A stretch of DNA of 64,000 bases from Torreya grandis (lineage: Eukaryota; Streptophyta; Pinopsida; Cupressales; Taxaceae). The notes beneath the pieces were generated by a model. That model searched no databases and was not told where the DNA came from. It was given only the letters and a program-made list of their open reading frames with translations. Below are positions 25,098 through 37,820 of the stretch, one piece after another (positions within the stretch are counted from its first letter, which is position 1; each line of letters begins with the position of its first letter). A program made the translations under genes and the position numbers. The stretch covers positions 107,501-171,500 of the forward strand of contig JARHVA010004908.1 in the NCBI GenBank assembly GCA_037957365.1, read 5' to 3'.

Positions 25098-27235
25098 ATG
25101 GTAGCCTATAAAGAGGATTATGGTCATTCTTCTCATTATCAACAACCCTATCTACCATCACAATTCTAGTATGATTCTCATGAGCCATATCATCCATATG
25201 ATGAGTATACAAAGCTTTATCATTAGTATGAAAGCTCATATTAGTCCTATAACAACCCTCATGAATCTTATTATCCTCTTAATCATCCCAATCAAGTCCC
25301 AAAATAATCCATCTCAAGCTTAAAGAAAACTCTATTTGGATATGAGAAATAGATGATAAGCTTATATACTAAGAAGAGCTATAAATAGGAGGTTTTCAAG
25401 CATGACATTTAGAACATGAGAGCTAATTTGTAATAGGCTAAAGATTTATGTGAAAATTTTATAAGGAAAGGTCACTCAAGGTTTAGTTCTAATATTTTAG
25501 ACATTGGTGGTCTAATAGTAATCATTGAAGATAGGAAATTGGTTTATGATAAATCCATGGGTCATCATGATCAATAGTATGTTCCCATAGAGATTCCCTT
25601 TTCCCTTTATGATCAAAAAACTAATGTTTATCACATCCCTTAAGAGTTAATCCAAACCATTCCTAGATTTCCTACATAAAATTCTATCCAAGAGAGTTCT
25701 CATAAGGCTAAATAAATATGTCTTGAGGAGATTAATTTTTATATTGTGAAAATCATATAAGAGCCTACATATTCAAGTTTTTAGGAAGATATATCTAGTG
25801 TTGTAGTTCATGATTTTGATACTAATCTAGATAGGTAGACTGAACTTACAAATCCTCATCTTTACTATTAAATGGTAGTTACAAATGGAACACAATATAA
25901 AATTCCTTATTTCACACCCATAGATACCACAATTCTAATTCAAGAAGTTTCTAAGCCCAAGCTCATGACTTAGAATCAGGTACAACAATCCATAGATAAA
26001 GAAGGAAATTTAATCATAAGCAAAGATTTTGAAGTTAAGATCAAGCTAGAGATAATTTAACCTCTAGTACTTCCTCCTTAAAATCCTAAATCATTTCCTT
26101 CATGGAAATACATTCAATAAATAGTGAAGTAGAGAGAGGAGGTGAAGGTGATCTAAGAAGAGAAACCTTAAGAGAAAAATTAGGTATCTACGGTAACATT
26201 TCTAGACCTTTCTCATCTTATTAAATAATATTAGGTATCTAATATACCAATCATAGAGAAGGAGCCTATCCTATTTAAATAAATTGAAGAGGTTACAACT
26301 AAGATGAATGAAGTTCATGAATATGTGAAAGGGGTTTCAATTGAATATCAATAGAACATCATCATTGAAACACTTGTAGGCAAAGAAGAGCATGATCCAT
26401 CTATCACAATTTCAAAGAAGAGGAGTTGAAAGAGGTTTCTCAAGAGCTTACAATATATGATATATATGAAGTATATTTATAAGGTATCCATGAGGACAAC
26501 TCACATAGATCCATTGCTGAGATGGAGAATATTCATGAAGTAGATGATCATTAGCAATAACTATGCCATGATTTCATGAATGAAACTAAAGAGCTTAAGA
26601 TGGTATATTTGGATGATGAGATAGATTATCATTTTTATGATTCATTTGAAGAGTCTACCAATGTTTTATATTGTTAAGAAGTTAATTATATTCTAGACAT
26701 CCTGAAGTAAGATGAGATAGATCTTGATTGGATAGATGAGATGTCATTATCTATAGAAGATGAAGATGAATCAAGTAAAAATGATCAATAACATTCATAT
26801 GGCTCCATAATAAGGCTATAATTATGTGATCAACATGTTTCAAATGGTAATGATACTAATGAGCTTCATCTCCTTTTAGTTAATCATGATGAAGAGGCCT
26901 TTCGAGATGACTTAGAGAGTTTTTTTTCAAAGATTGATAGTCCATCTCCACCTCATACGAAAATTGAGAAATGTTTTATAAAGAATATTATTTCAAATAT
27001 TCATAAATAAGCAATAAATGACATATTTTATCCAATTTTTGATACTTATAAAGAAGCTAAAGACTTTGATAATTCATTACCTCAAATAGATCACAATGAA
27101 GAAATAAATCCAAGTATACTAGTTGAATTGCCAATACAACCATTGAATGAGAATGACACAAATCATGATCAACCTATGAATGAGGTAGAGTTAGTGTTCT
27201 TGATGAAAAAAAAGAAGAATTTGGGAGGAAGATGA
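25098..27235 (+). pseudogene. E2 long relic gene, about 712 codons, unrecognised
   Basis: Not visible as an open frame because of stops, but the frame is continuous: ATG at 25098 (MVAYKEDYGHSSHYQQPY), one frame to about 26405, then a single frameshift and one frame to a TGA at 27233-27235. The N-terminus is rich in Tyr, Pro, Ser and His; the middle includes VKIKLEII and NEVHEYVKG; the C-terminal third is strongly acidic (YLDDEIDYHFYDSFEES, LSIEDEDESS). By my count there are 37 internal stops, 16 TAG and 21 TAA, none TGA. In the first 340 codons CAA occurs about 13 times and CAG once, so most stops look like former Gln codons changed by C to T. No known domain is recognised. It begins 38 bp after the primer binding site, where gag or an extra first gene would sit. 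Confidence 0.65.
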
Positions 27236-27739
27236 TTGGGTCTTAGATCCATATCCTCAATCCATGTACTTGATAATGGAGATAGGAATCCTAGTTGTAT
27301 CATTAAGAAGATATGAACATACAAGTGTTCCTATCTATAAGAAGATGCCATAAAAAGGAAGAAAGAATGTTTAAAATATCCATGGTGTATAAAATAGCTT
27401 TCCATTTGATATGGTAGGAAAATTCATTACTTTATGTTAATTGTTTTGGGTTGTCTTATTTCAATGAGTGATTAGCACAAGAAGTAATCTACTTCCTTTT
27501 CATTATGTTTTCTTATTTTTCTTAGAGTAGTTATCATTGCTTTATAGTTTGGTTATAGTTTCCCTTCCATCTTATTGTGTCATAATTAGAGAAAAATGTT
27601 ACAAAGCTTAAAGGATTATATTTCCCAGTCAGTAAAGTCATCTAGTCAAAGTTGTTATGATTTAATTTACAAATGTCATAGAAAAATTGGTGAATTATTT
27701 TGAGTAGCATGTTAGTAAACCCCTATGAGTCACCAAAAA
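27236..27739 (+). other. E2 3' untranslated region
   Basis: No gene. The end, gagtcaccaaaaa directly before TGTTGGCC, resembles the F ends (aatcaccaaaaa). There is no clear polypurine tract at the LTR edge. Confidence 0.5.
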
Positions 27740-29924
27740 TGTTGGCCATTTTGGCACACATACCAAGCTTCACCTAGACATAGATATAAGAATTTTAGGG
27801 TCCTAATTGAATAAATATCAAATGGCTTAGAATCAAGCTCAAAATTACAAATGGAGGAATATAAATAGGTCCTCATGATGTTCATAAGCATTCAAAATCA
27901 TGAAAAGGATGGCCAAAACCTTAAGAGTTCGTCATAACCCTAAAGTTTGAAAGGATGATGAATTTGAAAAGTTTAATGAAATATACCATCACTAATATGT
28001 CATGCATAAATGAGAAAACCAATTCAATTATGTATTTTATAATGTTTTTATACGAAGCCTCTCAAGCTAAAATATTATAGTTCCATAGAGTCATTCATAC
28101 CAAGATCATATCCTACAAATTTCATGCCTTGGTGAGTTCTTTATCTAAAGTTAAAATCATTCAAAGTTGAACATGTAGAATGGAATGTTTATGCTAACAT
28201 AAAATTTGAGCTTCATAAAGTAGCTATTTAGATTCAAAAGTCCTTAAATAAGCCTAAAATTAGACAAGATCTAATGATGCATATTAGATTGCATTCTAAC
28301 AAGAAGATCTAATGGTTCACATTAGAGTCAAATAGGTCCAAAGGTCCTTGGGTTAAAATCCTTAAAAAGATAAAATTTGGATGAGATCTAATAGATATCC
28401 AAGAATATGAGCTTGACTAGTAAGAAGGTGGGTCTAGTCAAATTGATGATCAGTGTTCAATCATACCAAAGATCTAACGATGCATAGTTACTAACAAAAA
28501 AGTGGTCCTAATGAGATCTATGGTATGTGTTCACTCATACATCTTGATCCAATGGTGTGAGTGAAGGTCAAGGAGTTAGAGGATTTAGATCAAATTATAG
28601 AATTTATTCATACCAAAAATATCTATGATGTGTATGAGGTCAAAAAGTCAATATTTGATAGCATGGATCTACAGGACCAATAGGAATAAGATAGTTTGGA
28701 GTAATCTAATTGGTTCAAGTTGATATTCGATGGCTAAAATCAAACCTAGGAAGCTTTCCTTTTAGAATTTGAAGGATTAGTTTTTGACCAAAACAAGAAA
28801 AAGCATAAATCTGAGTTAAAACATGGTCTAGTTTGAACTAGAGAAAACATTTTAAAGGATGCCAATAAGGTAGACACACAAACTTCAATGGTTTCATTGC
28901 TAGAACCATCTACATGAAAATTCCCTTTTTTCCACTCTTGTATTCCATTTTAAACTAGAAAAAACTCTAATAGATTGATCTAATTGTTTTAATTGAATCA
29001 ACATTAGAACTCAGTTCAAAATAACTTGATCCCACCATTGCAACCATAAGGGAGCATTAATGAGGGAATAGTGTAACTATGCAATAGTTTGAAGTGACTC
29101 AAATAAATCAAGAATATTGAATGAGCATAAATACAAAGGCAATTTTATCTACAATATAAATGGATTTGAGCTCATTGATTCCATTTTTGGTGCCCAAATA
29201 TATATCTCTCTCTCTCTTACTTCCCTTTCTTATATAAATATAACCTTTGAGATATTGATGGACATCCCTTTGGCTGGTATGACTAGACTCTATTATAAAT
29301 TGTATTATGTACCTCTTGGAGTAATGAGAAAGGCATTTTAAGTGTTTGTCATATGTATTTAGTATTTTATGTGTTCTTGATATGCAAAAGTGGTATAATA
29401 TCCCCTTTTCAAGTCTGAGTTCAACCTAAATATTGACAAATTTTCCTGCACATCATATAATTTTCCATAGTTCTAATGTCTAAGGTATAGGATGGACTAT
29501 TGGTTATAAGTGCCATCAATTAGGCCTTGTCTTCATTTCCCCCAACCTTAGTCAAATTAACCTCTATGTTAATTACTTTTACTTTGAAGATATAGTAAAC
29601 ATTGCATTATTTATATTTATATACTATTAGTGTGCTAATGAGTTTAATATTGAGAGTAGATATTTTAACTTTGGTGCATCACAACATGATAGAATAGGTT
29701 TTACTTTATGAAATATCTTGAATCTTTTATCCCCAAATTATTTAGGTATTAAAAAGAGAGGTCCAAATTATCATAGCTGAGGAGTTATCCTCATTAAAAA
29801 CCCTAGAGGTATGACCCAAACATAGTTAATACATAACCTAGGGTCATTCCCATGATGGACTAGGTTTGAAAGAAAAATTTGAACACTTCTATTCTTAGCT
29901 AAGGTGCAGCCTAAGCCACCAACA
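27740..29924 (+). repeat. E2 3' LTR
   Basis: 2185 bp, starting TGTTGGCC and ending CCACCAACA. Better preserved at its ends than the 5' copy. Confidence 0.82.
29231..29240 (+). promoter_or_regulatory. Putative TATA box, E2 3' LTR
   Basis: TATATAAATA following a CT-rich run, aligned with 24346-24355. Confidence 0.5.
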
Positions 29925-31395
29925 ATTGTCTCATTTAAAACATTCCTAGCTCTATGAACATGGATCTAAGTTTGAATGTATGTAGTGACCTTAACACTAT
30001 CACAATGATACTCTATTCTATTGAACTTTATTAATAGTATCAATTGAATTCCAAACACCTCTAAATCCCTTTCATTAGTACTCAGACCTCTATGGTATTG
30101 CCTTAAAACTATTGTTTGAGACTACCTTTAGTTATATATGATATAGGATTGTATGTTAGGTTGGAACCTCATTACCACCCTAATGACCTTTCAATAGGTT
30201 CATGGACTTTTTATGACATCTCATTAGGTTTAAATCCTTCAAAAACCATTATGATTCCATTATTTAGGTTGACATTGGATTGGTCTTTAGATAAGCCTAA
30301 AAATGGCCCTTTTAAAACCACTCGACTATATCAAGTGTCCTAGACCTTTTCCTCCCATCAATGATACCATTAAGGAACAAAATCTATGTATAAACTAATA
30401 AATATGTTTTAGGGTTGAACATAGGTATGTTATTCTTACTTTTAATCCATTTATAGAAAGATGAGACCCTATACTTATGGAACATTAATTATAGAGTTCA
30501 ATGGTGTTCATTGATAGCATAATGAGATTTTTATGCTATCCTTTATCACACAGGACATAAAAGGTTAGAAACTACATGAAAAATATGAACATTCTCTATC
30601 AACCTACATACACTAATTGATTCACATGAACTAACGCAAAAGATGAGAAAAACTGAGGTGTTGAGGTTATGCAGGCAACTTGAAGGCATCAAAAATATTA
30701 AAGATTATTCATAGAGCCTAGAACACCAAACTAAAAACTATTTAAATGTAAATTAAATCCATATAGGCTATTTCCTTCCCCCAAATTCATTCACTTCAAC
30801 TCTCATCCTTTTATCTAAACTGATTGAAAATTGTTTGACCTATTCGATCTTATCCAAGAGAGATGAGAGAGATGGACTAGTTTTTGGTAGTTTTGGGCCT
30901 ATTAAATCTTCTTAAGCTTGGAAAAGATTTGTGGGTATATTAAAAGACCTAATTTAAGCCTCACACATGACATATAGGTTTTATTTGTCTTTACAACTAC
31001 TTAAAACTACATTTTTTGTAGTGATCTCCTTCTATCCATGTTGAACTTGCATCCTTTTTAGTTTCAAAATAGTTTTCTCACATTCCTTGGCATATTGTAT
31101 GTTAGCCTTCATCTTGAAAACTTTTTATTTTTTGGTAAATATGTACAATTCATCCAAATAGCCAAAATGTGGCCAAAAAAAGATACTAGGATGAAAAGAC
31201 AAATATGACCAAGGTAGAACATATTATGTGACCTCACTAATTCCCATGTGACCATTTTATGACTTATCAAAAACCTAAAAAAAGTTTGAATGTATAGGGG
31301 TTAACCCATTTTGACCTAGGGTGAAATTTAGTCAATATTACCATGACTAGGAAAATTATTTTTGAACATTTTGAAGTTTGTATTATCATTTTGTT
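29925..31395 (-). mobile_element. Element R, 5' LTR, second part
   Basis: Resumes R after E2. It matches 12620-13604 and 62290-63757. The match with the third copy stops near 31395 (tattatcattttgttgtt), where Copia-2 sequence begins, so the U3 end of this LTR is cut off. Confidence 0.72.
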
Positions 31396-31539
31396 GTTAT
31401 CTTCTCCAAGAGTCAAGCTTCTCACCTTGTTTGAAATTTATTGGTTTGAATCAAATGTAACATTGAGTTCCTTGTGAGAGTCATCCAATGTGAGTTTACC
31501 AATCATGTCCTAAATTTCATCAATATAATTTTCTAGTTG

Positions 31540-32508
31540 ACAAGAGGTTATATGTGAATTTTAAGTGCCTATTTTGCAAACTTCATCAGGTTTCACATCT
31601 TTTAGTGTTTGATTGGCCCACTTATGCATCTTGTTCTATGTTGCAGGTGATTCAAGTTCATCCTTTGAAGTTCCTTCACTATCTACCCTTTATCTTGTTA
31701 GCTCCTATTCAATATATAATGAAGTTTCATTATTTATTTTAGGAGGATTTTCAAGCTCATGTATAGGATAAAATATAAAATCAATAGATTCCTAACTCTA
31801 TGTCCCCTACTCATTGTCAAGAACATTAAAATAACTCTCTTTTTAGACATCAAAATTTGTATATTTGTTTAGTTAACTCAACTATCGATAAATATGTTTT
31901 TTTTCCTTTGTATTATCACAAAATACAACTTCTCTTGTGACAGGAAACTTATTATCTTTCTCATCATATAAACTGAATGCCTTGGAGGAATCAAAATATC
32001 CCAAGTGGATGCATTGTTGACTCCTATGATCCAATTTATTTATCCTATTTTGGAATTAATTTATAACAAGTGGATCCAAAAATCTAAATATGTCACACAC
32101 CACAACACATCTTATATGGAGTCTTTGATTCAATATCTATTAATGGTGATCTATTATGAAGGTATACTATTGTTTTGGTGTTTTGGCCCAAAACTATAGA
32201 TTCACCCCTTCGGAGTAAAACATTACATGAACCATATTCATCATAGTCATATTCATTATTTCAAATAATTCATTTTGTTGTGGAGTGTGGAGAATTGTGA
32301 GATGGTGTTTGATCCTATTTTTATCAAGATAGGATTCAAACTTCTTTGATGTGAATTCACCACCATTATCTATCTTGAGTGTTTGAATGTAGTTTTGTGA
32401 TTTATTTTTAATCATTATTTGAAAAAATTTTAAAGTATCAAAGGTTTGTATTTTCTTTTCTGGAAAGTATATCCATGTCATCCTCTTATAGTGATCAATG
32501 AGCATCAT
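31540..32508 (-). pseudogene. Copia-2 integrase and linker relic
   Basis: The stretch 32508-32194 is open and contains DHYKRMTWIYF, then LKIDNGGEFTSKKFESYL, then TILHTPQQNE, the Copia integrase core including the second catalytic Asp (DNGGEF). The expected NG after PQQ is partly lost (PQQNELFE). A frameshift follows; the C-terminal part has LGYFDSSKAFSLYD and TREVVF near 31990-31900, typical of Copia integrase tails. A Pro/Ser-rich linker with TLKDVKPDE lies near 31600. Integrase would insert the DNA copy into the host genome. It is broken by several stops. Confidence 0.8.
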
Positions 32509-32559
32509 GAAGTACTTATGACCACTAGCAGAGAGGATTGGAAGAGAACATAATTATGA

Positions 32560-33233
32560 ATAAATAAGATGCAACTTTATATCTACTTTCCACTATGACT
32601 TCAAAAAATAGTTCTCTTGCATGTTTAGTCAAGATGTAGGCTTCACACTTATCATCTAATTTTGTGGCTAATGTAGACATACCAACTACACCATTCCTTA
32701 ACAATACACAAATGTTTCTATAGTGAGTGTGCCCAAATCAATGATGCTACAACATCTTTGGAGACATTTAGTCTTCTGTGTAATGAATATAATTCTTTGA
32801 ATTTTATGTCTTCCCTTGAGTTTGAGAAGTTTCCCTTCCTCATATCAATTCAATACAACTACATTGTCACTTTCCTCCTGATTGTGACATCACCATTATC
32901 CAATATAATGGAATGGCCTTTTTTCCTTATGGCAACTAGGGACAACAAGTTTTGTTTCAATTGAGGAAGGTAAAGAACCTTCTCAAGTTTATAGTCTGGA
33001 AGCCCTGGACACTTGAGTTGAATTTTACCTCTTTGTTATGGTTGCAAACTTGATATATATGTAAGGTATACTAAGACATAACTTTCTTTAGTGTAATCCT
33101 TAAAGAAGTATGTTTGGAAAGTTATATGTTGAATAGCACCAATATCAATAACCCAAGAATCAAACCATGAGGAACTGCTTGAGACACTATTTGTTTCATC
33201 ATCGGTATTATAAAGTACATATTCACTAGTCAA
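32560..33233 (-). pseudogene. Copia-2 protease and pre-integrase relic
   Basis: Open at 33233-33036, with the motif WVIDIGAIQHIT matching the Copia protease active site; the Ser of Asp-Ser-Gly is Ile. After a break, LPQLKQNLLSLVAIRKKGH (about 32970-32900) is the pre-integrase domain. Further stops run to 32560. Confidence 0.75.
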
Positions 33234-33386
33234 TTGGGCTGAGTTTGACTCTTTTGACTATTTATTTAAATTTCCATCTTTTTTTTATAGTATGCCTTAG
33301 TTTTCTCCCATGGAGTCTTACATTTGTTAGTCTCATGACTAAATTGTCTATCACACTATTTGTAGTAGATTTTTTTTTTTATCATT

Positions 33387-33848
33387 CTATTTTTTATTTT
33401 GACCACCATGATTTTCATGTTTTCCACCTTTTCCCTTGTAGTTGTTCTCATACTTTTTGTTGCCTTCATTTTTGGAAGATGTGGCCTTGTTTGATGCTTT
33501 GGAAGAATTTTTTTTGACATAACACACACTTTCACCTATTGTGGTTTTGGTTTTCCTTCCAAAGGTCTTTTCCCTTTCTACCATCTTTTCAACCAACTAG
33601 TCATATGTGAGAGTCTTCAACAGATTACTTGCTTGTAGAGACTCCAAATAGGTTTAATAGTTGGGAAGAAGGGATTTTATGAATGCAATCATGTATATAT
33701 AAATTTTTACACCTATTTCTCATGAATGCAATCATGTATATGTAAATTTTTACACCTATTTCTCTAAAATCATTTTTGATATCCTATATTTCCGAAGCTA
33801 ATCTCATCACATCACCATCTTTCAACTCTAAGTTGAATAGCTTTAAAA
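33387..33848 (-). pseudogene. Copia-2 gag relic
   Basis: The minus-strand segment with LESLQASNLLKTLTYD and LVEKMVEREKTFGRK matches the C-terminal gag of plant Copia elements, followed by a Lys/Gly/Asn-rich basic region and a degenerate zinc knuckle near 33345. A 43-bp tandem duplication (33680-33765) shifts the frame. The N-terminus is missing at the F boundary. Confidence 0.72.
33680..33765. repeat. 43-bp tandem duplication in Copia-2 gag
   Basis: Two copies, 33680-33722 and 33723-33765, beginning tgaatgcaatcatgtatat and differing at about two bases. It is not a multiple of three, so it breaks gag. Its near identity suggests that it is recent relative to the element. Confidence 0.9.
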
Positions 33849-36800
33849 TGTCAAACAATTTGACTCTTAGGTCAAATTGAGTCAAACCCATAAATATTTA
33901 AACTTTGTCATAGGTTTTTGTGGGTTTTTTTTGTCAACCATGGTCCTAGTCATGTAAAATCATGTCACTTAAAATGTTTAAGTTATGTAACATTTGCCTA
34001 AATCCTTCCTAAGTCATTTTATATCACCTTTTGGGTCATTTAATGACTGGTATAGGTTTCATGAAAGGAAAAAGTGTGTCAAGGTGTCTTTACAATGTCC
34101 TACATGTTATAAATATGTTATGTAACTATTTGTAAATGAAGAGTTGGTAGGTTTAATGTTAAAAATGAGAAGAAAGGCTTTCAAAAAGTCATTTTCAAGC
34201 AATTGTATAGATTATACAATCCAATGGCATGTGTTTATACTTTAGGAGTGTCTCTTGTTATTCCACATGTTCATTTACATTATCATAAGGTTTTTAAAAC
34301 TTAAATAATGAATAAAAATTTCGTCCTTCTCCCATCAATCTCTTGGAAGACTCTGTAGGGTCAACTAGTTTTTGGATGATATAGTTAAAAAGAGAAGAGT
34401 TAGTTTGAACTCGCCTAAGAAGTGAAAGTAGACTCATTATAATATCATTAAATGGTAATATTATTCATATTGGTGAATCATTATTCATAAATAAACACTA
34501 ATAAGATAGGGTGCATGGAAAGAGGTTTCAAATCCCACCACCTTGTAATTTTGATAAGTTTCACTGCTAAAATGGATTATTTGCTACAAAGTGTATACAT
34601 AAGAAGTATTATATTGGTCTAAGGTGTAATATAATGATCTTACATCAATTAATATTACACATGAATATGTGAAAGTTCTATTTCCATTAATATATGTCAC
34701 AATTCTACCTCTTTAGGTGATGGACTCCAATATGGCCAACAAGTAATTTCAAAGTTTATGAGTTTGCATTGAATGTCAATGTCATGTAAGAATTTTAATA
34801 CCAAAATTAAATAAAAATAATGGTATAAATCATACATGTATGTGATAGGTCAAAGCCTTGAAGGTTGATTGGAATGTTCATAGTGTGAAAGAAGTTGATA
34901 TAAAGGTTTTAAGTGTTGATTATAGGATATTCACATCATGGAGGACTTCATAGATTATGAAACATATAGAGTACACTATAAATTAATTTTCATTACATGA
35001 TTCAAATACATTATTGAAATGACTAAACTTATATATATCATTGCAACATATGGTATGAGTGTGAACAAAGAAGGTTACAACCAATCTTGAAAGCATAGAT
35101 TGTAGAAAGAGTTTGAGAGACCTTTGAGGGATTTGAACCCATTTGAAACATTCTCCTTGATCTAAGAAGGTAAACAAGGTCTTGGTGGTAATGGTGTTAT
35201 CAATAACCTCTTATAATAATACCTACATATTATGTAAGGAGGAAAAGTTGAAAATGGGACACCTTACCTTAATTTCTTTGAAGTAATTGTTTGCCTTACA
35301 TAGTTTCATGCCATGGTAGAGGTATTTGAGGACTAGGTTAGTCAAATAGCTTCATTATTATAGTCTAGGCATAGAGAGAAACATGCCAAGGAAATAATAA
35401 GTCATTTTATTAATGGATGATGCTGATTATATGATGTTTTAACTCCTTATATGATTGACTAGAAACATTCAATGTATACAGTGCCTATTAGTCAAAACCA
35501 AGTTTAAAATAATTTACAAATGGAGTTAGTGCATTGGTGAAGAGTAAGACATGATATAAAAGCTTGATATAAATCCATTCAAGAATTTAATAGGTCATAG
35601 TGATATAAAAAATGGATCAAGGTTATGAATTACATAGTATTCAAGCATGTACACATATACATGGCCTTTCCTAGCTAAAGCATGGTTTTAAGCCTTTTAC
35701 GCCAAAAGACAATCTCAAGGTTTTTGGACATACAAGAGCTTTTCAACGATTAAGGAGAGTTATCCAAAAATGACATAACTGTTAGGAAATCTTAAGAACT
35801 ATTAAATCATGCATGTTTCCTAACATATGGTAACCTATAGGATCTTCAAGAAAATAATCACCTATAACCATGTGTTAATAATTCTATGTTTTATTGGTGT
35901 AGGATGTGTCTTATAATAAGAAAGTGATATAGCTAGGCCAAATTATAAGATATATGATGTTTCATGGAAATGTCTCATGGAAATGTTTCATGAATTAGAA
36001 TTGATATAGAGTGTTAAGTCACTCTCACATTGAGTCAAAATCTAGAGATTGTAGTTTATACATCCTTCAATCTAATACACCAACTTATGTAGTTAAGAAA
36101 CCATGATATGAAGAGATGGATGTCGGTATGACTGGCCATGGAGAGACTATTAAGTTTTAAATTTAAGTAAATAAATGTGTCAGTTATGTCTTAGAGACAC
36201 TATGACCATCTCTCAAGTGGTTGGATACACAAAGTAGTAAGGCAATCTATTGATCTAGCATTGCTTGTAACAAGTATCATGTGGAAAACTCTTTATGAAG
36301 GTTAAAATTTTGAAATACTGAGTGAACATTTTGAAACCATTCTTGGAGAGATCATATCATAGACCATACAAAATTTAATGTCATATAATTAGGGGTAAGG
36401 TTGGGGAAATAATTTTATACCATACACATAGTATTAGCTTGAGGGTTAATTTGGATAAAATGAAGGGTTGAAGATGCTAGAGAGGTGATCTAGCTTCATT
36501 ACCTAGTATAAATGTTAATTTTGACCTAGGTTAAGTTTTCATGAAATATATTTGTCCCATATAATATGTTATATACCCTTTGTTTTATCTCAGATTTAAG
36601 GCACTCTCTAAGTAAGGCGATCTGTAGACCTATCCATGATTGGAAAAGGAAGAAAGGAAGAGATAAGAGATTCTTGGATATAATATGAAATGATGTGTAT
36701 AAGTTGAATTTTATGTGAAAAAGTGATAAAATACACCTATAGGTAATAAGACCACTTAGAGGTGGTTATGGGCAACTAGAGCATAGTCAAGCCTATTAGG

Positions 36801-36862
36801 CCTAGACTAGGCCTAAGCCATAAAGAGGCTCAATTTCATTTATAAGATCAAATGAACCTTAT
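33849..36862 (+). repeat. F LTR A, left part
   Basis: Matches 50461-53470 along its length, starting TGTCAAACAATTTGAC. No gene is supported; the short open frames are not shared between copies. Element X follows at 36863. Confidence 0.78.
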
Positions 36863-37798
36863 TTTGGACACATAAAAGTGGCCACCAATGGATTCATACT
36901 TGAATTTATAATAATTATTACCAACCATTGAACATCTAGCCTAATAATTTCTAAACATCTTGACTTTAGCTTCATAACAAGCAATTAAATCAATTTGGCC
37001 TAAAAATCAATTAAATATTACAAATACACACATCATTTAGTTCAAATATTGTAAATTTTTTTAAAACATTAGAAAATATTAATTAACATACAAATCCTAA
37101 TAAAATTACTAATTGAATTCATCCTTGACAAATTAAATGAATTATCACAAAGGAAAATTCAAAATTAAAAGAATATCCTACGAAGTAATCATTACCTTTT
37201 ACAAGTTACCCAAAATACAAAATATATCCAACCATGCTTGTTACATGATAATAATAAGGTTTGGAAATCTTTTAACTCTATTGTGATTAACTAAGCAAAC
37301 CTAGGTCAGGATTTAACTCATTCCAAGTTGATTTCAAAACCTATAAATATAAGCCTAGAGCTCTTCATTTAGAGAGCCTGGAGCATAGTAGATTTATAAT
37401 GTAGAATTTGATTCATGAATCAAATTAATAGTTTTATAATGCCAAAATTAAGCCAAGCCAAGCCATTTGTAAGAAAAATCAAGCTAAACCCATAAGCATG
37501 AACATGGTACCAAGAAGATATGGATATATCCAAACCCCATTGATGAAGACCTTTTTTAGCACAATTTGAGTAAGTTAATGAATACATCATTTGGAGAATT
37601 CAAGGAAGGTAAGGAAAATTTGTAAGTTTATTTACATTTTATTTTAGATTTATCATTTATTACTTATTCACCAAGCTCCCCTTATGATCTAGGCATGGAG
37701 GTGTTATACTTTGTTAGTGTGTTTTTATCAATTTGATTTCATTTTGAGACTAACACTTGATCTAAACTACCCTTCATCATCAAATTAATAGCATCACA
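36863..37798 (+). repeat. Element X 5' LTR
   Basis: 936 bp, the same length as 44952-45887. Its start is decayed (TTTGGACAC against TGTAGACAC) and its end is GCATCACA. By eye the two copies differ by roughly 13 to 15 percent. Confidence 0.82.
37342..37350 (+). promoter_or_regulatory. Putative TATA box, X 5' LTR
   Basis: TATAAATAT after TTTCAAAACC, followed by CTAGAGCTC. The second LTR is the same apart from single bases (45431-45440). Confidence 0.6.
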
Positions 37799-37800
37799 AA

Positions 37801-37820
37801 TGGAATGCCCAGTGGGACCC
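37801..37820 (+). other. Primer binding site of X
   Basis: TGGAATGCCCAGTGGGACCC, two bases after the LTR end. It is the best preserved member of the site type shared with Y, R and E2. Confidence 0.75.

Larger units (their letters stand above)
22821..29924 (+). mobile_element. Element E2, non-autonomous LTR retrotransposon
   Basis: A 7.1-kb element with 2.2-kb LTRs (22821-25038, 27740-29924) and a 2.7-kb interior. Plus orientation follows from the primer binding site after the left LTR and from the gene. Removing it rejoins R sequence: ...aattaagttaag joins tctcattt..., as in the uninterrupted copies near 12600 and 62275. The target duplication is decayed (gtttt and attgt). The interior holds one long relic gene and no enzymatic domain I recognise. 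Confidence 0.83.
31396..33848 (-). mobile_element. Copia-2, internal Ty1/copia fragment
   Basis: Copia coding sequence on the minus strand without LTRs. From high to low coordinates it shows gag, protease, pre-integrase, integrase and the linker after integrase; reverse transcriptase and RNase H are missing. It is bounded by element R on the left (about 31395) and the F array on the right (33849, exactly at the F LTR start), so it was probably cut by F on that side. Confidence 0.75.

Noticed and set aside
25098..27235. TAA/TAG read as Gln (altered genetic code)
   Set aside because: The absence of internal TGA suggested it, but X, internal F A and the Copia-1 zinc knuckle do contain TGA, CAA is still common, frameshifts are present, and the LTR elements are of plant type. 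Deamination of CAG/CAA explains the pattern.
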